This document shows, one piece after another, positions 54,438-63,700 of a stretch of DNA of 64,000 nucleotides. Position numbers and translations under genes: made by a program. Position 1 is the first letter of the stretch; every line of letters starts with the position of its first letter. A model generated the notes under the pieces. The model was given only the letters and a program-made list of their open reading frames with translations, ran no database searches and was not told where the DNA came from. This DNA comes from Pseudoxanthomonas yeongjuensis (GTDB lineage: Bacteria > Pseudomonadota > Gammaproteobacteria > Xanthomonadales > Xanthomonadaceae), in NCBI RefSeq assembly GCF_010093345.1, contig NZ_PDWT01000001.1, positions 992,001 through 1,056,000 on the forward strand. The letters are read 5' to 3'.

Positions 54438-56144
54438 ATGACTGCCCATTATTTTTTTGGCTTTCCCCCCTCTCGCGCCCTTCTGGGCGTTTTTGCGGCC
54501 TTGTTCGGCCTCTTCAGCGCCAATGCCGGCGCCCAGTCCCTGGGCAAGTGCAATTCATTCTATTCGACCGGTTTCAGCGTAGCCGAAGGCAAGGTGAATC
54601 CCGCCATGCCTAGCCTGGCCAAGCCCGCCCAGGGGGCGGCGGTCAAGGAACCCAACTTCAATACCTGCCTGGTGCGCGGCACCAACCATGCGGGTACGCC
54701 GAGCACCCAGTTCGCGCGCAACGACTACTCGCGGCGGCAGGCCTTCAATGCCGACAACACCTACTTCATCGTCTACACGGGCGGCGGCTGGTGGCATCTG
54801 TACGACGCCAACACCATGAAGTTCCTGCGCCAGTTGTCGCCCAAGGTAGCGAACTCCAATGTTTCGAACGAGTTCCATCTGGCGGCCGATGCCGAGCCGC
54901 AGTGGCACCCCACCGATCCGAACATCCTCTATTACCTGCCGACCAACGGCGGCACCAAGCTGCTTAAGCTCGACGTGCGCACGAATACGTATTCCATCGC
55001 GGCCGACTTCGCCGGCAAGCTGCCTTCGTGGGCGTCCACCGCGCGCCATATCTGGACCAAATCGGAGGGTTCGCCTTCCGCCGACGGCCGTTACTGGGGT
55101 TTCCAGGTCGAGAACAGCAACTTCGGCCTGCTGGGCTACATGGTCTGGGACCTGCAGAACAACAAGCTGGTCGGCAGCGTGCAGAACAGCAGCCGCCCCG
55201 ATCATTCCAGCATGTCGGCCGCCGGCCGCTGGTACGTGACCTCCTCGGACAGCAACGGTACCTGGGCCTGGGCGCCCGACTTCAGCAAGAAGAAGCTGCT
55301 GCTGCACAAGAGCGAGCATTCGGATCTCGCGCTCGGGCCGAATGGCGAGGACTACTACCTGTCCATCGATTTCCAGAGCGGCAACGGCGATGTTTTCTTC
55401 ATCAACATCGACAGCTGCCCGTCCGTCGCACCAACCGCCACCACCGCGACCGAATGCCCGCGCACGGTGCTGTTTCCGACCTACGTCAACGGTTCCTCGT
55501 CCTCCTTCCATTTTTCCGGCAAGGGCATGAAGAAGCCGGGTTGGGCAGTGGCCAGCACGTATGGCACCAAGGCTTCGCGCGACGGCACCTATCCCTGGTT
55601 CAGCAACAAGGTCTTCGCGTTCGAACTGAAAGCCAATCCGCGCGTCTACCCTCTGGCCTACACCCGCCGTGTTGGCGGCGGCACCTACTGGTCCGAACCG
55701 CAGGCCTCGGTGAGCCGCGACTTCACCCGTGTCGCGTTCAACAGCAACTGGGGCGCGGCTGGCGACGACATCGACGATTACATCATCCATATCCCGTCGA
55801 GCGCGCTGCCTGGCGGCACCACGACGACCAAGCCCAGCCACGTGACTGGCGGCAACTCGCAGCCCATGCAGGCACCGAGCGGCTCGCGGCCCGCAGCCTC
55901 GCAAGGCGCCGGCATCCGCGTGACCGGCGGCGATACCTCGACAAGCGGAAACTCGACCTCGGCCAGGGGTGACGGCAGCACGATGTGGGTTTCGCCCGGC
56001 GAGCGGTTGCTGCGCCGTGCCGCGACGGCGGCCCGCCGCACTGCACGTTCGCTGGCCGCAAGCCGCAGGCTGCGTGCCGCGCTGCTTGCGGTACCAAGCG
56101 TAGCGTGGTGGCACAGCGCCTTCGAGGAAGAGGACGACCGCTGA
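54438..56144 (+). CDS. Secreted protein of unknown function, probable beta-propeller
   Basis: This 568-residue protein has a signal peptide ending ANAGA-Q. Its central part (about residues 60-440) carries repeated blade-like segments with aromatic W/Y strands, such as TYFIVYTGGGWWHLYD, EPQWHPTDPNILYYLP and GRYWGFQVEN. It recalls TolB-like or oligogalacturonate-lyase-like propellers, but no family can be named with confidence. A Thr/Ser/Gly linker follows. The last 45 residues are Ala/Arg-rich, with one hydrophobic segment (LLAVPSVAWWH) and an acidic end EEEDD. It is a single gene between the EPS locus and the NRPS side, with its own terminator. It may bind or cut polysaccharide. Confidence 0.8.
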   Translation: MTAHYFFGFPPSRALLGVFAALFGLFSANAGAQSLGKCNSFYSTGFSVAEGKVNPAMPSLAKPAQGAAVKEPNFNTCLVRGTNHAGTPSTQFARNDYSRRQAFNADNTYFIVYTGGGWWHLYDANTMKFLRQLSPKVANSNVSNEFHLAADAEPQWHPTDPNILYYLPTNGGTKLLKLDVRTNTYSIAADFAGKLPSWASTARHIWTKSEGSPSADGRYWGFQVENSNFGLLGYMVWDLQNNKLVGSVQNSSRPDHSSMSAAGRWYVTSSDSNGTWAWAPDFSKKKLLLHKSEHSDLALGPNGEDYYLSIDFQSGNGDVFFINIDSCPSVAPTATTATECPRTVLFPTYVNGSSSSFHFSGKGMKKPGWAVASTYGTKASRDGTYPWFSNKVFAFELKANPRVYPLAYTRRVGGGTYWSEPQASVSRDFTRVAFNSNWGAAGDDIDDYIIHIPSSALPGGTTTTKPSHVTGGNSQPMQAPSGSRPAASQGAGIRVTGGDTSTSGNSTSARGDGSTMWVSPGERLLRRAATAARRTARSLAASRRLRAALLAVPSVAWWHSAFEEEDDR

Positions 56145-56164
56145 AGACGGTCATTGATCGCCTC

Positions 56165-56197
56165 GAAAAAACAGCCGGCCCCGCCGGCTGTTTTTTT
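56165..56197. terminator. Bidirectional rho-independent terminator
   Basis: AAAAAACAGCCGGC-CCC-GCCGGCTGTTTTTTT is a 10-bp stem flanked by an A-run and a T-run. It can end both the rightward secreted-protein gene and the leftward hydrolase genes that converge here. Confidence 0.92.
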
Positions 56198-56219
56198 ATT
56201 CGGCGCCTACGGGCATCCG

Positions 56220-57002
56220 TTATCCGCCTGCGGACCACTCGCTTATCCGCTCCACCATCCGTTGGCGATCAGGCGGCACGAACACCAGGTGATCGACGCC
56301 GGGCCAATAGTGGACCTGCAAGCCCGGATGTCGCCGCGAAGCGCCGAAGGTGGCGTCGAGTTGACGACGATGCAGCAGATAGTGCGCGACTCCCCCGGTA
56401 TAGAGCGCCAGCACCTTCACTCCGCGTTCGAGCATTTTCTCCAGGTCGGATTTGAAGATGGCGTGATCCGGCCAGTCGCGGAAATCGGCAAGCCCCGGGC
56501 CATCGACAGGCTTCGCCGGCTTGAAGAAACGCCAGGCCATGCGCGGCCAGCTGGAAATGGGACGCCTGAGCAGCAGTTGCAACTGGCCGACCCGGAACCA
56601 GCGACTGCGTACCGCCATGCTGTCGATCAACAGCAGGCCATCGACCCGCGGTTCGGCAACCGCCACTTTCCAGCTCAGGTCCGCGGCACTGCAAAGTCCG
56701 CCGACGATGAACGAGGTCGCGCCGGTGGCTGCCTGGACGCTGTCCAGCGCCTCCCTGGCGGCCGATTCCTGCGTGGCATGGCTGCCCGCCGGCGCATCGC
56801 CGATCCGCGGCAGGTCGAAGCGGAACACGTCGAATCCTTGCGCCGCAAGCCGGCGCGCGAGATGCACGTGCAACCGGAACGGACCGACGCGGTGTATCAA
56901 CCCGGCATTGAACAGCACCACCGCCCTGCCGCGCGCATCGGCAGCGGCACGGGTCAGGATTCCGAAGCTCCGGCCCCCATCCAGCGACAACACTTCATCC
57001 AT
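56220..57002 (-). CDS. Exosortase-A system-type hydrolase 1
   Basis: This alpha/beta-hydrolase of about 260 residues is of the type found as an accessory in exosortase-A EPS loci (TIGR03100-like). Strand 3 to the nucleophile elbow reads VGGLCSAAD, so the likely nucleophile is Cys, not Ser. YWPGVDHLVF near the end holds the probable catalytic histidine. The ATG at 57002 lies inside the end of hydrolase 2 (8-base overlap). It could act as a thioesterase or transferase for intermediates bound to the adjacent NRPS. That role is inference. Confidence 0.8.
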   Translation of the reverse strand: MDEVLSLDGGRSFGILTRAAADARGRAVVLFNAGLIHRVGPFRLHVHLARRLAAQGFDVFRFDLPRIGDAPAGSHATQESAAREALDSVQAATGATSFIVGGLCSAADLSWKVAVAEPRVDGLLLIDSMAVRSRWFRVGQLQLLLRRPISSWPRMAWRFFKPAKPVDGPGLADFRDWPDHAIFKSDLEKMLERGVKVLALYTGGVAHYLLHRRQLDATFGASRRHPGLQVHYWPGVDHLVFVPPDRQRMVERISEWSAGG

Positions 57003-57783
57003 GGGCAGTCCACCTCGGGATATCCGACACAAGCGCCTCCAGGGCATCGCGCGCATCGCGCAGCGGGATCAGGCTGGTGAGGTCGAGCTCGTCGGACCAG
57101 GCGGTGACCGACGCGGGAAGCTCCAGCCTGGCATCGGCCGCGAGCTGCATCGCGGGATCGTCCGGATGCGCGAGCACCGCCATCGGAACACCGCATGCCT
57201 CCCGGTCGATCGAGTACGTGGCCAGTTCGCTGCGAAAACGTTCGGACAGGGCGAATCCCATCAAGTCCTGCGGACCGGCAGCGGCCATGCCACGCAACAA
57301 GGGATAACGATAACGCGAACCCCTTTCGAAACGGTCGCGCTTTTCCAGACTCTGGACATAGCCGGCGCCATCCAGGACCGGCTGCCACAGCCACAGAGCC
57401 GACGCACCCAGATTTTCCGCTTCCCGGTGCGCGAAGAGCGCGGAACCGCGAATGGCGACGAGTATCAGCGGGGCGCCGCCGCTGCGGCGGCGCAATTCCT
57501 CGGCCGCCAAGGCGATATCCAGGCCGCAGTCGGCGGGGTTGAACTGATCGTCCCCTCCGTCCGAATCGCCGGTACCCAGGTAATCGAAGCGGAGGCAGGC
57601 GAGACCGGCGCCGGCCAGTTGGCTGGCGATCTGGGAAAAGAACCGATAGCTCCTGAAATGCTCGTTCAACAGGGGCGGACACATCAGCACGGCCCCGCGC
57701 GGCGGTTCCGCCGGAGCGTGATGGACGCCGAACAGCCGGCGCGCGGGTGGGCCGAAGTAGACAGGTTGCAAGATTGGCTCCAT
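56995..57783 (-). CDS. Exosortase-A system-type hydrolase 2
   Basis: This protein of about 262 residues has an alpha/beta-hydrolase-like fold: AVLMCPPLLNEHFRSYRFFSQIA and LRFDYLGTGDSDGG are typical of the TIGR03101-like accessory proteins. The nucleophile position reads AIRGSALFA, without a standard GxSxG, so catalysis by serine is doubtful. The ATG at 57783 is chosen over longer forms. The gene is 16 bp downstream of the NRPS and overlaps hydrolase 1, so all three are probably one transcript. Confidence 0.8.
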   Translation of the reverse strand: MEPILQPVYFGPPARRLFGVHHAPAEPPRGAVLMCPPLLNEHFRSYRFFSQIASQLAGAGLACLRFDYLGTGDSDGGDDQFNPADCGLDIALAAEELRRRSGGAPLILVAIRGSALFAHREAENLGASALWLWQPVLDGAGYVQSLEKRDRFERGSRYRYPLLRGMAAAGPQDLMGFALSERFRSELATYSIDREACGVPMAVLAHPDDPAMQLAADARLELPASVTAWSDELDLTSLIPLRDARDALEALVSDIPRWTAHG

Positions 57784-57799
57784 CAGATGAACTTCGTCC

Positions 57800-60700
57800 T
57801 CACGCGCGCCGCCTCTTGCCGCCGAAGAGTCGCCCGAAGAATCGCGACAGGCCATTGCCCGTCGATTCGCCCACGGACTGACTGCCGGATTGCTCGGGCA
57901 GCAGGGCAGCGGCTTGCGCCAATGTCTGCGTGGCCAGCGAAAGCAGGCGCAATCTGACGCCGGTGTCGCGCATCACCCGATTGGCCATCTGCACCGCCAG
58001 CATGGAATGCCCGCCGAGATCGAAGAAATTGTCGTCCGGTCCCGCCGGGTTGCCCAGCAATTCGCTCCACACCGTCATCAGGTAGTCCACGCGCGGATCG
58101 TGGAGAGTGGAGCCGCTGGCGGCCGATTCCGCACTGTTTGCGCCGGAAGACCGGATGGCCGCCGCGATCGATGGCTGGGGCGAAGGCAATGATTTCCTGT
58201 CGACCTTGCCATTGGGCAGGAGCGGTATGGATTCCAGCATCACTACATGCTGCGGAACCATGTAGTGCGGCAACGCATCCCGCAATGCGGCGATCAGGGC
58301 ATGCTCATCCAGGGACGCGTCGCCCTGGGCCACGACATAGGCGACCAGGCGGACATCGCCGGGCCGGTCCTCGCGTGCGATCACCACTGCCCGGGATACC
58401 TCCGGCTGTGCGATCAGGGTGTTCTCGATCTCGCCCAGTTCGATGCGATGGCCCCGGACCTTGACCTGGAAATCGAGGCGTCCCTGGTGTTCCAGTACCC
58501 CGTCCCTGCGCCAGCGGCCACGATCGCCGGTCCTGTACAACCGTGCCGGCAACGCACTCGGCGAAGGAGCCGAGCGCGACACGAAGTCGTCGGCGACGAA
58601 GCGCTCGGCCGTCAGCTCGGGGCGGTCGAGGTAACCCAAAGTGACGCCATCGCCACCGATGTATATTTCGCCCGAAACCCCGATCGGACAGACTTGGCCG
58701 CGCGGATCCAGCACCCACACCGTGGTGTTGGCGATGGGCTTGCCGATGTGGATATCGGGCGCGCGACCTCCGGCACCGGCTTCGACGCGCGCGCAGGTCG
58801 ACCACACCGTGGTTTCGGTCGGGCCGTACATGTTCCACACTTCCGTGCAGCGGGAAAGCAGCTGCACGGCCAGGTCGGCGGGAAGCGGCTCGCCGCCGCA
58901 CAGCGCCTTGAACCCCGCCCTTCCCTGCCATCCCGACTCGACCAGCATCCGCCAGGTCGCGGGCGTGGCCTGCATGAGGGTGATGCTCTCGCGCTCCAGC
59001 AACGCCGCGATCTCGTAACCGTCGGTGGCGACGTCGCGCGTGGCCAGCACGATTTCCGCACCCAGGCTCAGTGGCAGGAATATTTCCAATACCGCGATGT
59101 CGAACGAAGTCGTGGTGACCGCAAGCAGGCGATCGTCGCGATCCATCCCGGGCTCGTTGCGCATGCTGTGCAGGAAGTTCAGCACCGCCCCGTGCGGTAC
59201 CTGCACGCCCTTGGGCTTGCCGGTGGAGCCGGAGGTGTAGATCACGTAGGCCGCCGAGTCGTAGCCCGCCGGATCCACCTGCTGCCCGGCGACGACCGCC
59301 GGCGCCGCATCGATCTCGGCGGCATCGGCATCCAGCAGCAGGACCCGCTCGCGCGGCATGGCCAATGGCGTCGCCAGGTCCGCTTCCGCCACCACCATCG
59401 CGAGCCTCGCGTCCTCGACCATGAACTGCAGCCGGTCACCGGGATAAGCCGGATCCAGCGGCACATAGGCCGCACCGGTCTTCAGTACCGCGATCATGCT
59501 GGCGATCAGGTCCGGGTGGCGATCCAGCGACACGCCGACCAGGTCGCCCGCGCGCACTCCGCGCGCGACCAGCGCATCGGCGATGCGCGTGCTGCGTGCG
59601 TCCAGTTGCGCGTAGCTGACCCGCTCGTCGTTGAAACGGATGGCCGTGCGCTCCGGCGCGGCTTCGGCCTGCGCCGCCAGCATCGCGTGCACGGTCTTCT
59701 GCGCGGGCATTTCGGAGGCGGTGGAATTCCACCTTGCCAGGGCATCGAGGTCTTCTTCGCTCAATGCGTTGGCGTCGCCTATCGCCACTTCGGGGTCGTG
59801 GCGGAAACCTTCCAGCAGTTCGATGAAACGCCGGTGGATGGCCGCGCCGGATTCGGCGGACAGGATGTCCGCGTTGTAGTTCATGTCCGCGACCACGCCA
59901 TCGGCATCGCCGAAGCACCACATCGACAGATCGTTGGTCGCGGTGATTTGCGGCAGCATGACGTGTTCGTAGCGCAGGTCGCCCCAGCGCGTGCGGCGCT
60001 CGCCGATGTCCTGGTAAGAGAACAACGCCTGGTACACCGGCGAGCGGCTGGGATCGCGCGGCACGTTGAGTTCCCGTGCAAGATATTCCAGCGGCACATC
60101 CGGGTTGGAGAAGCAGTCGAGCACGGCTTTGCGCACCTGGGCGACCGTCTCCACGAACGAAAGTTCGGGGTCCACCTGCAGGCGCAGCGGAAGGATGTTG
60201 ACGAAGAACCCCATCACCTTGTCCATGTCCTCCGAGACATGGTTGCGCACCGGCAGGCCGACGATGATGTCGCGCTGGCCGGTCAGCCGATGCAGCAGCA
60301 CGTAGTACGCGGCCAACAGGGTCATGAACAGGGTCGCATCGACGCGACCGCCGATCTGGCGCAAGGCCGATGCAAGCACGGCATCGATGCGCATGATTTC
60401 TCCGCCGCCTTTCCCGGTCGCCTGCGCCGGCCTCGGGAAATCCTCAGGCAAGTGCAATGGCTCCAGTTCGCCTGCAAGGTGCCGCATCCAGTGGTCGATT
60501 TGCGGACGCAACGAACCCTCTTCCAGTTGTTGCAGGTGCCAGGCGGTGAAATCGCAGTAGCTGCGCTTCAACTCGGGCATGGTCGACAAGCCGCCCTCGC
60601 TGTAGGTCGCATACAACTCTGCCATCTCTTCGCAGAACAGGTTGAGCGAGACCCCGTCCCAGATCGCATGGTGGGCCATGAAGAACAGCATGTGGTCTTC

Positions 60701-63700
60701 CGCGGAGAGCCTGAACAGGCGCGCACGGAAAAGCGGCGCCTGGTCCAGCGGCATCGGCTCCGCCGTGAGCGCCTCCATGCGCCGCATCACTTCGGCCTCG
60801 CGCTCCTTCTCATCGAATCTGGTCAGATCCTCGACGGGCAGCAACGACGCTTCCATCTTGGCGTGCACGCGCTGTATCGCAGCGTCGCCATACGGTTCCA
60901 GTTGCGTGCGCAGGGTGGCCTGGCGCTTGACCACTTTCTTGAATGCGTCGTCGAGTGCGATCAGGTCCAGCGGCCCGCGCAATCGGTGCGCGGACTGGAT
61001 GTTGTAGGCGGCCTGGCCCGGTTGCATCTGCTCGATCACCCACAGTCGCTGCTGCATGAGTGAAAGCGGCGCCGTTTCCTGGTTGTCCTGGCGGACGACC
61101 GGCGGCGGCATGTGGGCGGTGGTGGTGGCAATGACTTGGTCCCCGATGAAATCGGCAAGACGGCCCACGGTGGGCGCGTCGAATAGTGCGCGTAGCGGCA
61201 GCTGCACGCCGAGCTCCCTGCTGATGCGCGTGGTCAGGCGCGCGCCCAGCAGTGAATGGCCGCCCACGGCGAAGAAATCCTCATCCATGCCGACGCTGGC
61301 CACGCCGAGCACGTCCGCCATGATCGACGCGATGCGCGCCTCGATGCCGTTGCGCGGCTCGCGGCGTGCGGCATGCGCCGACTGGAGCTCCTGCGGCGCC
61401 GGCAGCGATTTCCGGTCCACCTTGCCATTGGGCAGCAGCGGGATTGCATCCAGTACGACGATATGTTGCGGAATCATGTATTCGGGAAGCGTGCCCCGCA
61501 GGTGCGCGGCAAGCCCGCTTTCCACGATGGCGCTTCCGGGCTGCGCCACCACGTATGCGATCAGGCGGACATCGCCGGGCCGCAGTTCGCGTGCGACCGT
61601 CACCACCCGCGCCACGGAGGGATGGGTGGCGAGGTTGTTGTCGATCTCCTCCAGCTCGATCCGGTAGCCGCGGACCTTGACCTGGAAATCCATCCGGCCC
61701 ATGTGCTCGATGTTGCCGTCCGCGCGCCATCGGCCACGGTCTCCAGTGCGGTACAACATGGGTCGCTCTCCCGATACGTTCGCATCCGGATCCGAATGGC
61801 GATCGGCGATGAAACGATCCGCGGTGAGTTCCGGGCGCGCCAGGTAGCCAAGAGTCACCCCCTGTCCACCGATGCATATTTCGCCGGGCACTCCACGTGG
61901 GCAGAGTTCTCCCTGCGCATCGAGTATCCAGATCCGGGTATTGGCGATGGGTCGGCCGATATGAATGTCGGAAACCCGGCCATCGGCACCGGCCTGCACC
62001 TTCGCGGCAGTCGACCAAACGGTGGTTTCGGTGGGCCCGTACAGGTTCCACAAAGCCCCGCAACGGGGCAGCAACGCTGCCGCCAGGTCCGGCGCCAGTG
62101 CTTCGCCGCCGCAAAGCGCACTGAAACCCGGGCCGCCCGACCAGCCGGTTTCCAGCAGCAATCGCCAGGTGGAAGGCGTGGCCTGCATGACCGTGGCGCC
62201 GCTTTCGTCCAGCAGTCGGGCCAGGGCGATCGCGTCGCTGGCGGTGTCGCGATCGGCCAGGACCACCTGTGCGCCCACGCTGAGCGGCAGCATCAGCTCC
62301 AGTACGGCGATGTCGAACGAAAGCGTGGTGACCGCCAGCAATCTGTCGTCGGCGCCGAGGCCCGGTTGCGCCTGCATGCCGGTCAGGAAATTGGACACCG
62401 CCGAATGCTGCACCTGCACGCCTTTCGGCCGGCCCGTGGAGCCCGAAGTGTAGATGACATAGGCCACCGATTCCGGCAGCGCGCAATCCAGGTCGTGGCC
62501 GATGCGCAGGTCCGGGGCGCTGGCGATCTGCGCCTCCATTTCGTCGATGGCCAGCACAGGCCGCCCATCCAGGTCGAAACGGGCCGCGTACTTGCGCTCG
62601 GTGATCAGCGCCGCCAGCCCGGCGTCCTCGGCCATGTAGGCGAGGCGGTCGGCGGGGAATTGCGGATCCAGCGGCACGTAGCCGGCCCCGGTCTTGAGGA
62701 TGCCCAGCAAGGACGCCAGCATGTCGATGCCGCGGTCGATGGAGATGCCGACCAGGGCGCCGCGCCGCGCGCCCGCGGCGCGCAGCAGGTGGGCGATGCG
62801 GTTGGCGCGCGACTCCAGTTGCGAATAGGTCATCGCCTCCTGGCCGAAACGCAGGGCGATGCGGTCGGGGGCGCGATCGCATTGCAGCTCCAGGTATTCA
62901 TGCATGAGGCGTTCGCGCGGGAACGGCACCGGCGCCGGCTGCAGCGCCGCAAGTTCGCCACGGGCGGCCGCATCCACCAGCGGCAGGCTGGCGACGCTGG
63001 TTTCGATGCCCAGGGTGGCGGCGCGCAGCAGCGACTCGTAGGCGCCAAGCCAGCGGCGCACGGTGGCGTCATCGAAAAGATCGCGGTTGTACTGGCACTC
63101 CAGACGCAGCGTGCCGTGGACCTGGGCGGCATTCACGAACAGTTCGAAGGTATCGAAACTGCGCGGATTGTCGGAAAACTCGAGTTCCAGTCCTGGAAAC
63201 GCGGTGGTTTCGCTTTCCAGCGCCTGGTCGATGTTGAACAGCACGCTGACCAGCGGCATGCGGCTGGGATCGCGCTGGATCGGCAGCTTCTTCAGCAACG
63301 TGCCGAAGGTGTAACGCTGGTGCTCCAGCGCATCCAGCAGCACGACCTGCGCATCGTCCACCGACTTGGCGAAAGACTGCCCGGGATCCAGGTCGAAGCG
63401 CAGCGGCAGGGTATTGACGCAATGGCCGACCAGATCGGTCTGGCCTGCCGACGATTGACCTGCGGCCGGAATGCCGACCACGATCGTGCCCTGCCCGCTC
63501 AATCTCGACAGCAATCCAGAGAATCCCGCCAAAAGGGTCGCGAACAGGCTCGCGCCGCGCCGCGCGCCCATGCGCCGGATCGCCGCGACGAGTTCCACAT
63601 CCAGGACATGGTCCACGCGTGCGGACGCGAAGCTGCGGCGCGCCGGCCGCGCCCGGTCGGTGGGCAAATCCAGGACCGGGATCTCATCGGCGAAGCGCGA

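Noticed and set aside
55800..56144. The C-terminus of the secreted protein as a PEP-CTERM sorting signal
   Set aside because: There is no Pro-Glu-Pro motif, the hydrophobic segment is too short, and the end is acidic where the signal requires it to be basic.
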